DNA of 64,000 nucleotides. It comes from Methylobacterium planeticum (GTDB taxonomy: Bacteria > Pseudomonadota > Alphaproteobacteria > Rhizobiales > Beijerinckiaceae). Made by a program: the position numbers and the translations under genes. The stretch is taken from NCBI RefSeq assembly GCF_008806345.1, contig NZ_VZZJ01000004.1, positions 62,001 through 126,000 of the forward strand, given 5' to 3'. Below the pieces are notes generated by a model. The model saw only the letters and a program-made list of their open reading frames with translations. It was not told the origin of the DNA and searched no databases. This document shows positions 56,620 to 64,000 of this stretch, piece after piece (within the stretch, counting starts at the first letter, position 1; the number at the start of each line of letters is the position of its first letter).

Positions 56620-56744
56620 GTTGATCGCTCATCGTTCCAACAACTTCTGCGATTAAGCTGATCCTAATCTTTAGGCCGCATAGTTCTCCTGGCCTCGAGA
56701 GTTCGGCGGCCTGTTCGTGTTGAGTTCTGCGTCGGGACGGGTTC

Positions 56745-57593
56745 ATGATCGCGTACAGGCTTCGCGTCGCCACGGCGGCACTGGTTCTCGCGGGCGGGGG
56801 GCTTTCGGCCGGCCCCGCCCGCGCGGCCGACCTCCTGCGCCCGGCGCTGGTGGATCCCGCGCCCGTCGCGATCGGCTCGGGCTGGTACCTGCGGGCGGAC
56901 TTCACCGAGAGCAGCTACGCCCGGCCGCACGACAACACCCGGCCGGACCCGAACGACCCGGGCCTGCCGCCCCTCGTCGGCCTGCGCCTGAGCGACACCA
57001 GCGGCTACGGCGGCGGCATCGGCTACCGCATCACCCCGTGGCTGCGCATCGACGCCACGGTGGACCAGCGCGGCGCCGGCGCCTTCCGGGCCTATTCCTC
57101 GCGCACGAACTTCGTGACCGGCGCCAATGTCGAGGCCGGCCGCATCGACGCGCTGACGGGCCTCGTCACCGTCTACGCCGACCTCGGCTCCTGGTGGGGC
57201 CTGACGCCCTATCTCGGCGCGGGCATCGGCGTCTCGGATGTCGGGGTCAGCCGCGGCTACACCCAGACCACCTGCTACGTGGAGGCCTGCGACGGCGCGC
57301 CCGGCACCGGACCGCGCCTCGCCGTCGCCCGGCCGAACCGCTCGGTCGCCTCCCTGGCCTGGGCGCTCACCGGGGGCGTGTCCTACGCGCTCGGCGGCGG
57401 CTTCAGCCTCGACGCGAGCTACCGCTACGTCGACCTTGGCAAGGCGAAGAGCGGCACCGACCCCTACGGCGGCAGCACCCGGCTGAAGGACCTCGCCGCC
57501 AGCGAGTTCCGCCTCGGCCTGCGCTACGAGCTCGCGGGCCTGCCGGGAGTCCCGAGCCTCCTCGGCGTCGGCCAGACCCCCTACGGCAACTGA
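56745..57593 (+). CDS. Outer-membrane beta-barrel protein, copy 2
   Basis: The 282-residue protein shares the layout of copy 1: signal peptide ending ARAAD, GSGWYLRADFTESSYA at the first strand, YGGGIGYRITPWLRID, WWGLTPYLGAGIGVS, and the closing EFRLGLRYELAG. A Cys pair (TTCYVEACDG) lies in the same loop position as in copy 1. Sequence identity to copy 1 is moderate, so duplication is old. The ATG at 56745 is supported by the following signal peptide. Confidence 0.85.
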   Translation: MIAYRLRVATAALVLAGGGLSAGPARAADLLRPALVDPAPVAIGSGWYLRADFTESSYARPHDNTRPDPNDPGLPPLVGLRLSDTSGYGGGIGYRITPWLRIDATVDQRGAGAFRAYSSRTNFVTGANVEAGRIDALTGLVTVYADLGSWWGLTPYLGAGIGVSDVGVSRGYTQTTCYVEACDGAPGTGPRLAVARPNRSVASLAWALTGGVSYALGGGFSLDASYRYVDLGKAKSGTDPYGGSTRLKDLAASEFRLGLRYELAGLPGVPSLLGVGQTPYGN

Positions 57594-57829
57594 GCCGCCC
57601 GCAGCGCGAGACCAGCCGCCCGGCAATATTTGCCGAGCGGGCGGTCCGCCATGCAATCATCCGATCTTCCCAGGCATCCCCTCCTACGCTTCCTTGCGGA
57701 ACACGGCCCTGTGCTGGACGAGTGCTTGCGCCCGCCGATGGTACGCAACGGAACATTAAGGTTACCAGGGTATCACTGTCCCCGGGTTAGGCGATGGCAA
57801 GTCGTGCCGCCGCCCCGAGGACGATCCCG

Positions 57830-58741
57830 ATGCGTACCGTCACCTTCCTTGCCCTGGCCGGCCTGAGCCTCTGCGCCGTCACCGCGGCGCAGGCCGCCGA
57901 TCTCGATTACGGCGTGCTGCGCGGCCCCGATTACGAGCCGGCGGTGCCGGTGGTGGATTGGAGCGGCCTCTATTTCGGCGCCCATGGCGGGTACACGTCG
58001 GCGAGCTTCGGTTTCACGAACACGGCGCAGCCGATCGTCGCGAGCTACATGCGCGCCACCATCATCGAGGCCGAGATGCAGGCGTCCACGCTGCTCGCGC
58101 CGCAATCCCGTCGCGCGGACGGGACGAGCTTCGGGGCGTATGCGGGCATCAACTTCCAGTTCGACGAGACCGTCCTGGGTATCGAGGCGGATTACACCCA
58201 TGCCGGCATCGGCAACCTCGCGGTGGACGGGATCGCCCGGACCAAGGTGACGAGCGACGGCTATTTCAGCACGGTGAGCCTGACGAGCGCCGCCTCGACC
58301 AAGATCGAGGATTACGGCACGATCCGGGCCCGCGCCGGCTACGCGATCGGCAGCTTCCTGCCCTTCGTGACGGGCGGCTTCGCCATCGGCCGCGCGCAGG
58401 TCTACGACAAGGTGACGGTCCAGAGCTACGCCTACGATCAGGCGACCTACAAGGCGAACCAGGCGATCACCGACGGGTCGGCGCCGGCCTATGTCGGACG
58501 CTACGGCTACTCGTCGTTCAACCAGAACGCCCCCGGCAGCGGCATCCCGGCCGCCCCGTATCTCTACTCGCGCACGCGGACGAAGGTGGTCGGCGGCATC
58601 ACGCTCGGCGGCGGCCTCGAGTTCGAGCTGACCCAGAACATCGTCCTGCGCGGCGAGTACCAGTACGTGCTGTTCAACGATTTCGACGGGCACAAGGCCA
58701 ACATCAACACCGTGCGGGGCGGCGCGGCGGTGAAGTTCTGA
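57830..58741 (+). CDS. Outer-membrane beta-barrel protein, copy 3
   Basis: The 303-residue protein has a signal peptide (MRTVTFLALAGLSLCAVTAA) ending in QAAD, then DWSGLYFGAHGGYTSASFG, the most typical Omp25/RopB start of the three. GINFQFDETVLGIEADY, the strand TIRARAGYAIGSFLPFVTGGFA and GLEFELTQNIVLRGEYQYVLF follow, ending in F. CGAGGA stands nine bases before the ATG at 57830. An in-frame start at 57794 is less likely. It lacks the loop cysteines. Confidence 0.9.
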   Translation: MRTVTFLALAGLSLCAVTAAQAADLDYGVLRGPDYEPAVPVVDWSGLYFGAHGGYTSASFGFTNTAQPIVASYMRATIIEAEMQASTLLAPQSRRADGTSFGAYAGINFQFDETVLGIEADYTHAGIGNLAVDGIARTKVTSDGYFSTVSLTSAASTKIEDYGTIRARAGYAIGSFLPFVTGGFAIGRAQVYDKVTVQSYAYDQATYKANQAITDGSAPAYVGRYGYSSFNQNAPGSGIPAAPYLYSRTRTKVVGGITLGGGLEFELTQNIVLRGEYQYVLFNDFDGHKANINTVRGGAAVKF

Positions 58742-58797
58742 CCTGCGCCCGAGGCCGTCCGATCCTCGAAGCCGATGCGAGCGAGCCCGCGATTGCC

Positions 58798-59073
58798 ATG
58801 AACCCTCCGGTCAAGACCACCCGCGCGGCCCTGTGCCTCGCCTGCGCCCTCGCGGTGAGCGCCCTCGCGGCGCCCCCCGCGCTGGCGCACGGCCCGCATC
58901 ATCGGGGCGGGCGGCCGCACCACCACCATGTCCGGCGGGCGCTGCCGCCCGGGATCGCCTATCGGGACCCGCGCGAGCTCGGGCCCCCGCCGCGCATCGT
59001 CCGGGGCTACCTGCCGCGCAACGACGCGGTGCCGATGTACAACGAGCCGCCGCCGCGCTTCCCGACGCGATAG
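58798..59073 (+). CDS. Small exported His/Pro-rich protein
   Basis: The 91-residue protein has an N-terminal signal peptide ending ALA-HG, then HGPHHRGGRPHHHHVRRALPPG, a His-rich segment that could bind metal, and a tail PRIVRGYLPRND...YNEPPPRFPTR. It is not recognised. It may be co-transcribed with barrel copy 3, 56 bp upstream, and ends 17 bp before the convergent HNH gene. The start at ATG 58798 precedes the signal. Confidence 0.72.
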   Translation: MNPPVKTTRAALCLACALAVSALAAPPALAHGPHHRGGRPHHHHVRRALPPGIAYRDPRELGPPPRIVRGYLPRNDAVPMYNEPPPRFPTR

Positions 59074-59090
59074 GCCGGTCCCGTCCCGCC

Positions 59091-59639
59091 TCAGCTGTCG
59101 AGCTCGCTGTCCCAGTACAGGTAGTCGAGCCAGGTGTGGTGGTACTGGCGGTGGTCGAATTCCGGCTGGCGGTGGTGCAGTTCGTAGCGCGTCGGCCGGC
59201 GCGGCGCGTTGAGCAGCGGCATATCGGCCTCGTGCGGCGTGCGGTTCGCCTTGCGCAGGTTGCAGGGCGAGCAGGCCGCCACGACGTTCTCCCAGGTCGA
59301 CAGGCCGCCGCGCGAGCGGGGCACCACGTGGTCGAAGGTCAGGCCGCCCGAGGGCAGGCGCAGGCCGCAATACTGGCAGGAGAACGTGTCGCGCAGGTAG
59401 ATGTTGTAGCGCGTGAAGGCCGGGGACCGGGCCAGGGTGACGTAGTTCTTGAGGGCCACCACGCTCGGCACCTTCAGGGCCCGGCTCGGGGAGCGGGCCT
59501 CGACGTCGTAGCTCGCCACCAGGGTGACGCGGTCGAGAAACAGGGCGGTGAAGGCGTCCTTCCAGGACCAGAGGGAGAGCGGATTGTAGGAGAGCGGCCG
59601 GTAATCCGCGTTCAGGACGAGGGTCTGAAGGTCCATCAT
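59091..59639 (-). CDS. HNH endonuclease
   Basis: The 182-residue protein has a conserved N-terminal half (DLQTLVLNADYRPLSYNPLSLWSW) and a C-terminal HNH module: zinc Cys88/Cys91 (CQYCG), DHVVPRSRGG with the catalytic His104, N-x-V, and Cys123/Cys126 (CSPC). This intact alphaproteobacterial family is of unknown cellular role. Two start codons lie in tandem at 59639. It was part of a longer open frame that runs antisense through the MscS gene and is not real beyond this start. Confidence 0.9.
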   Translation of the reverse strand: MMDLQTLVLNADYRPLSYNPLSLWSWKDAFTALFLDRVTLVASYDVEARSPSRALKVPSVVALKNYVTLARSPAFTRYNIYLRDTFSCQYCGLRLPSGGLTFDHVVPRSRGGLSTWENVVAACSPCNLRKANRTPHEADMPLLNAPRRPTRYELHHRQPEFDHRQYHHTWLDYLYWDSELDS

Positions 59640-60332
59640 CGGCGCAACTCTCGGAAACGGCTGTACGGGGGACAACGCGCGGGGATCGGCCTGCGCGCTA
59701 TCCCGTGACGGTGAAACACGAGCGCCCTCGCTGGCCCGGCCCGGTCCGGGCGTCGCGGGCCCGGCGGAGGAGGGGCGGTGTCGGCGGCCCGATGGACGGC
59801 GCGGCGTGCGAAAGACGGGCGGACCGGTCGCCCGGCGCGACCGATGCGGGCAAAGACGCCCGGCTCGTGGCGGGACTGACCGACGGCCTCGATCAGCGCC
59901 ACCTCCTCGCATGAAGACGAAAAGGCCCTGTCCATCGGGGCTTAGTCTAATATCAGCGTGACATGCTTGTGAAGGTTTCGCGCGCAGGCGCGGCGACGCA
60001 CCCACAGCTGACGGCGTGACGCCCCCGCGCGGCCCTGCCCGCGGCGCACCGCGATCGCCCCCGGACCGGCTCCGGGACCGGCTCCGGGACGGGCGCCCGC
60101 GCAGGCGACGCGGCGCCGGTATCGCCCATGACGGGTGGGCAGCGGCAACCTTTCGCCCTATTGATCCGCCAAACCGCCTCCACATGGGGCGAATCCTCGC
60201 ACGCGCGGGGAGGGTGCCGGCACGGCCGGCCGCCGGAACATCCAACTGAGCGCCGCCGGAGCCCGGACCTTCGCGTACCGGGCCCCCGGGCCCGCGCCCG
60301 GGCCCGAGGCGGCGTCCGACGAAAGGAACTTC
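59640..60332. other. Long intergenic region before the MscS-like gene
   Basis: This 693-bp divergent region holds no supported gene. A 12-bp unit (ACCGGCTCCGGG) repeats in tandem at 60065-60088. An AT-richer island around 59938-59966 (GGCTTAGTCTAATATCAGC) may be a promoter. Several short open frames exist in it but none has a domain or a ribosome site. Confidence 0.5.
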
Positions 60333-63077
60333 ATGAGTCGCAGCTTGCTCATGCGCAGCCCGCGCCTCGCGGCGCTTGCCGCCGCGGCCCTGAGCGCGCT
60401 CCTGCTCGCCCCCCTCGGGGCGGCCGGCCAGCCAGGCGCGGACCCGGCCAAGCCGCCGGCAGGCGACACGACCAAGCCGCCGGCAGGCGACACGGCCAAG
60501 CCGGCGGCAGGCGGCGAGGCGAAGAAGCCCGCGGCCGGGCAGGGGACGCCGGAGGCCAAGCCCGCGGAGGCCAAGCCCGCGCCGCCGAAGGTCGAGATGT
60601 CCGAGGCGATGAAGGCGGTGCGCGCCAAGCTCGACGCCGCCAAGTCGGATCTCGCCCAGCGCGAGAAGGACCTCGGGCGCCCGGACCTGACCCCAGTCGA
60701 CCTGACCCGCATCCGCGACGGCATCGGCCCGGTGGCGGACCAGCTGCGCACCATCGTGGACCGCACCGAGGCGCCCCTCGAGGCGGCGCGCGAGCGCCTG
60801 ACCCAGCTCGGCCCGAAGCCGAAGGATGTCGAGGAGAGCCCCGAGGTCGTCCAGGAGCGCGCCGAGCGCGAGGCGGCCGTCGCCCGGATCGACGAGACAC
60901 AGCGCCTCGCCAAGTCGCTCCTGGTCCAGACCGACCAGATCGTCGACCGGGTCTCGAACCGGAGGCGTGAATCCTTCACCCGGGGCCTGTTCGAGCGCTC
61001 GCAGGGCCTCCTGACCCCGGCCCTGTGGAGCAAGGTCGGGGCCGACATGCCGCGCGACCTGAAGGCGCTGCAGAGCGCGCTCTCCGATATCGGGCTCCTG
61101 TTCGGCCGCAACGGCACGGTCGGCAACCTGCTCCTGCTCGGCCTCGCCTTCGGGATCTCGGTCGCGCTCTATTTCGGCCGCCGCAACATCGCCCCGCGCC
61201 TCGGGCGCCGGGAGGCCGGCAAGGTCGACCCGACCCGGCGCCAGAAGCTCCTCGGCGCCTGGCGGGTGATCCTCCTCGGCACCGTGCCGGCGGTGGTCGG
61301 CAGCTACGCGGTCTACTATGCCCTCGACGCCACCGACCTCCTGCCCTCGCGCCTGCTGCCGGTGGCCGGGGCCATCCTGGGCGGCCTCGCCTTCATCGCC
61401 TTCGTGGAGGCCCTGTGCGACGGCCTGCTCTCGCCGGACAAGCCCGCCTGGCGCCCGGCGCCGGTGAGCGATGCGGGCGCCTCGCGGGTGACCCGGCTCG
61501 CCGTCGGCATCGCCACGGTGATCACCGTGGTGAAGTCGATCGAGGCGCTGAATTCCGGGATCTCGGCGGCACTTCCGATCTCGATCGCGACCCGCGGCAT
61601 CGGGGCGCTCGCCACGGCGCTGATCCTCGCCATCGGCCTGCACCGCTTCGCCGACCGTGAGGAGGAGGAGGAAGCCTGCCTCGGCCCCTACGTGCCGACG
61701 CAGACCACCACGGGCATCGGCGGCCCGGCCCGCCTGATCGGCTGGGCCGCGGTCGGAATCATCGGCACCGCGGCGGTGATCGGCTACGTCGCCTTCGCGG
61801 CCTTCCTGATCGACCAGCTCGTCTGGAGCGCGAGCCTCCTCGTCCTGCTCTATCTCCTGATCCAGAGCGCCGACACCTTCGTGGGCGGGTCGCTCAGCGA
61901 CAACACCCGCATCGCCACGGCGCTCCAGGCCAATACCGGCCTGCGCAAGCGCTCGCTCAACCAGATCGCCGTGCTCTCGACCGGGGCCGCGCGGCTGATC
62001 CTGTTCCTGATCGTGGCGCTCCTCGTGCTCGCGCCCTGGGGCCTCGATTCCACCGACATCTACTCGTCGGTCCGCACGGCCTTCTTCGGCTTCAAGGTCG
62101 GGGACGTCACGATCTCGCTCTCGAGCATCGCCCTCGGGATCGGCATCCTGATCCTCGGCATCGCCATCACGCGGGCGATCCAGCGCTGGCTGGAATACAC
62201 CTACCTGCCGGCGACCGACCTCGACGCGGGCCTGCGCAACTCGATCTCGACGGTGAGCGGCTATGTCGGCTTCCTGCTCGCCCTCGCGCTGGCCTTCTCG
62301 TATCTCGGCCTCAGCCTGGAGAAGCTCACGATCGTCGCCGGCGCCCTCTCGGTCGGTATCGGTTTCGGCCTGCAATCGATCGTCAACAACTTCGTGTCGG
62401 GCCTGCTGCTCCTGTGGGAGCGCCCGATCCGCGTCGGCGATCAGGTGCTGATCGGCGACAGCGAGGGCATCGTGAAGCGCATCTCGGTGCGCTCCACCGA
62501 GATCCAGACCTTCGACCGCTCGGCCGTGATCGTGCCGAACTCGAACCTGATCTCGGGGGTGGTGAAGAACCGGGTCCGGGGCGACCGCACCGGCCGGGTC
62601 ACGATCACCGTGGGGGTCCTGCGCAACCAGGACCCGGTGCTGGCCGCCGAGCTGATCGCGCGCTGCGCCACGTCGCACCCGGACGTGCTGAAGGAGCCCG
62701 CCCCCCGGGTGGTGTTCCGCAAGATCGGCGACACCTATCTCGATTTCGAGCTGATCGCCATGATCGTCGATGTCGGCCTCGGCCTGAAGGTGCAGACGGA
62801 CTTGAACTTTGCCGTGTTCAAGACCTTATCTGACGCCGGGCTGATCCCCCCGATGGGGCCCGGCGCCAGCATCGTCACGGTGCAGGGGCTCGACGGGATG
62901 CAGTCCGCTCTCGGCGAGATCGCCGGCAAGTTCGGGGTCGGGCCCGGCCGCGGCGGGGACGAGGGACGGCGCGCAAGCGGGGACAGCCCCGCCGCGGCGG
63001 CGCCCGCGCTCGAGGAGGCGGAGCCCGTGCGGTCGGCGGTCCCGCGGGACCTCAACCGGCGGAGCGCCGGGAGCTGA
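60333..63077 (+). CDS. MscS-family mechanosensitive channel with large N-terminal region (DUF3772-like)
   Basis: The 914-residue protein has a signal peptide, a Pro/Ala/Lys-rich repeat (KPPAGDT), a periplasmic DUF3772-like region (about 90-240), seven or eight upper membrane helices and a C-terminal MscS core. The core shows GIGFGLQSIVNNFVSG (pore helix region), WERPIRVGDQVLIGD, TEIQTFDRSAVIVPNS and a cytoplasmic cage. It would release solutes on membrane tension. AAAGGA stands about six bases before the ATG at 60333. Confidence 0.94.
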   Translation: MSRSLLMRSPRLAALAAAALSALLLAPLGAAGQPGADPAKPPAGDTTKPPAGDTAKPAAGGEAKKPAAGQGTPEAKPAEAKPAPPKVEMSEAMKAVRAKLDAAKSDLAQREKDLGRPDLTPVDLTRIRDGIGPVADQLRTIVDRTEAPLEAARERLTQLGPKPKDVEESPEVVQERAEREAAVARIDETQRLAKSLLVQTDQIVDRVSNRRRESFTRGLFERSQGLLTPALWSKVGADMPRDLKALQSALSDIGLLFGRNGTVGNLLLLGLAFGISVALYFGRRNIAPRLGRREAGKVDPTRRQKLLGAWRVILLGTVPAVVGSYAVYYALDATDLLPSRLLPVAGAILGGLAFIAFVEALCDGLLSPDKPAWRPAPVSDAGASRVTRLAVGIATVITVVKSIEALNSGISAALPISIATRGIGALATALILAIGLHRFADREEEEEACLGPYVPTQTTTGIGGPARLIGWAAVGIIGTAAVIGYVAFAAFLIDQLVWSASLLVLLYLLIQSADTFVGGSLSDNTRIATALQANTGLRKRSLNQIAVLSTGAARLILFLIVALLVLAPWGLDSTDIYSSVRTAFFGFKVGDVTISLSSIALGIGILILGIAITRAIQRWLEYTYLPATDLDAGLRNSISTVSGYVGFLLALALAFSYLGLSLEKLTIVAGALSVGIGFGLQSIVNNFVSGLLLLWERPIRVGDQVLIGDSEGIVKRISVRSTEIQTFDRSAVIVPNSNLISGVVKNRVRGDRTGRVTITVGVLRNQDPVLAAELIARCATSHPDVLKEPAPRVVFRKIGDTYLDFELIAMIVDVGLGLKVQTDLNFAVFKTLSDAGLIPPMGPGASIVTVQGLDGMQSALGEIAGKFGVGPGRGGDEGRRASGDSPAAAAPALEEAEPVRSAVPRDLNRRSAGS

Positions 63078-63096
63078 GGCGGTCGGCGAGGACAGG

Positions 63097-63636
63097 GTGG
63101 GACGGCGGATCGTGCGTGTCAGTGTGGTGGCGACTCTCCGGGCGACGGCGCTGCGCGTCTCCCTTCTCGGCCTCGCGGCCGCAGGGCTCCTGAGCGCCTG
63201 CGCGGGCGGCCCGCAGACCACCTCCGCCCTGCCGAGCCTGTACTGGCCGATGACCACGAACGCGGCGCAGCTCGACACGGCGGCGGCCCGGGACATGATC
63301 TCGGCCTATCGCCGGGGCCGCGGCGGCACCGACCTCGCCCTCGATCCGGAGCTCCAGCGCCTCGCCGAGGCCGAGGCCGCCGCGATGGCGCTGGCCGACC
63401 GGCCGAGCAAGGCCCAGACCGTGAAGGCCGCGGTGGAGCATCTCGGCTACAAGTCGGCCAACGCCAACCTGTCGGCGGGCTACCACACCCTCGCGGAGGC
63501 CTTCTCGGGCTGGCGCGACAGCCCGCCGAACAACGCCGTGATGCTCGACCCAGCGGCCGCCCGCATGGGCATCGCCACCGCCTACGCGCCGAACTCCAAG
63601 TACAAGGTCTACTGGGCGCTCCTGGTCGCCCGGTAG
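63097..63636 (+). CDS. Degenerate CAP/SCP-domain lipoprotein
   Basis: The 179-residue protein has a hydrophobic N terminus with a lipobox (LSAC near 34), then a CAP-like domain: AARDMISAYRRGRG, LALDPELQRLAEAEAAAMA, AFSGWRDSPPNN and MGIATAYAP...YWALLVAR. The fold pattern is clear, but the histidines of the CAP cavity (usually SPGHR and an earlier H) are missing, so metal binding is unlikely. The GTG start at 63097 has GAGGA a few bases upstream. It lies 19 bp after the MscS gene. Confidence 0.82.
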   Translation: MGRRIVRVSVVATLRATALRVSLLGLAAAGLLSACAGGPQTTSALPSLYWPMTTNAAQLDTAAARDMISAYRRGRGGTDLALDPELQRLAEAEAAAMALADRPSKAQTVKAAVEHLGYKSANANLSAGYHTLAEAFSGWRDSPPNNAVMLDPAAARMGIATAYAPNSKYKVYWALLVAR

Positions 63637-63638
63637 CC

Positions 63639-64000
63639 TCAGCGCAGGCCCTTGAGCGGGGTCGGGGGCGCTTCCTTGAGGAGCGTCACCGTCACCCGGC
63701 GGTTGGCCGCGAGGTAGGGGTTGTCGGGAAACAGCGGCTCGGTGTCGGCCTTGCCGGTCACGGAGGCGAAGCGGTCGTCGGGCACGCCCGCGCCCGCCAG
63801 GATCTCCCGCACGCTGATGGCGCGGCTCGCCGACAATTCCCAGGGCGGGGCCGGGGGCCGGGTGCCGGGCCGGTCGCTCGCCGTGAAGCCCGTCACGGTG
63901 ACGCGGTTCGGGAGCTGGCGGATCGCCGGCGCGAGGCGCTCGAGGAGGCGGCGGGTGCGGTCGTTCGGGCGGCTCGAGCCCTCGGGGAACATCGAGCGCC
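63639..64000 (-). CDS. MotB/OmpA-domain protein, 5' end beyond the window
   Basis: The visible 120 residues include SMFPEGSSRPNDRTRRLLERLAPAIRQLPNRVTVTGFTASD and SREILAGAGVPDDRFASVTGKAD in broken form, the peptidoglycan-binding OmpA-like domain as in MotB (the RSMFPEG segment, the NR..VT strand and the NPYLAANRRVTV end). The frame is open past the right edge, so the start and membrane part are missing. Either a flagellar MotB or another OmpA-family protein is possible. It converges on the CAP gene. Confidence 0.85.
   Translation of the reverse strand, partial: RSMFPEGSSRPNDRTRRLLERLAPAIRQLPNRVTVTGFTASDRPGTRPPAPPWELSASRAISVREILAGAGVPDDRFASVTGKADTEPLFPDNPYLAANRRVTVTLLKEAPPTPLKGLR

Noticed and set aside
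59640..62678. Continuation of the HNH frame (1195 codons in all) antisense to the MscS gene
   Set aside because: Only the last 182 codons match a family. The upstream part has low-complexity residues typical of a shadow, and the MscS protein on the other strand is fully recognisable.

Overview
The window looks like a chromosomal segment of a very GC-rich alphaproteobacterium of the Rhizobiales (Hyphomicrobiales), most likely Methylobacterium or a close relative. Pointers are a nadABC operon with a COG4111-type NAD regulator (NadQ), a giant apolipoprotein-like growth-pole-ring protein, a pal-cpoB-tilS-ftsH-glmM block, a Rhizobiales-type ROSE thermometer before a small heat-shock gene, an HWE histidine kinase, and Omp25/RopB-like beta-barrels. 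I see no tRNA, rRNA, CRISPR array, phage or insertion sequence. The genus is an inference from gene content, not from a marker gene.

Left part (1-5.7 kb): a cluster of palindromic intergenic repeats, then nadA-nadB-nadC as a translationally coupled operon. Its promoter lies between two copies of an ATGCTC/GAGCAT operator. A secreted L,D-transpeptidase and a DUF971 protein follow. From 5.7 to 29.8 kb come moaA, a lemA-TPM-TPM membrane operon, an internally deleted exonuclease remnant, a SelW-like protein, an HWE sensor kinase, nadQ, thiE-thiD, an XRE-cupin regulator, an MlaEFD-type lipid transport operon with its lipoprotein, an MFS permease, a CheZ-like phosphatase, a DUF1489 protein, and the 7.2-kb GPR/RgsE-like polar growth gene. 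Parts of this stretch look lower in GC than its flanks.

From 30 to 47 kb: an Hpt protein divergent from gpr, an adrenodoxin-type ferredoxin, a CoxE-like VWA protein and (5 kb away) its usual MoxR ATPase partner, a Kef-type antiporter, an unrecognised two-gene membrane operon, SixA, a lysophospholipase-like hydrolase, Hsp20 behind a ROSE element, small secreted and HTH proteins, a Kdo hydroxylase, small monooxygenase-like and SnoaL-like proteins, hemC, a divergent GSCFA/WcbI pair, and a divergent response regulator/Hpt pair. From 47.5 to 54 kb: pal, cpoB, tilS, ftsH, glmM. From 54 kb to the end: small genes, three successive outer-membrane beta-barrels, an HNH nuclease, an MscS-family channel with a large N-terminal region, a degenerate CAP-domain lipoprotein, and the end of a MotB/OmpA gene cut by the right edge.

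The main systems are NAD supply (nadABC with nadQ in trans), envelope maintenance (L,D-transpeptidase, Mla, Pal/CpoB, beta-barrels, Kdo hydroxylase, MscS), polar growth and phosphorelay parts (GPR, two Hpt proteins, an orphan receiver, HWE kinase, CheZ), and protein quality control (FtsH, Hsp20). The strongest non-coding signals are the paired nad operators and the ROSE thermometer. The least explained coding unit is the two-gene membrane operon at 35.0-36.9 kb.
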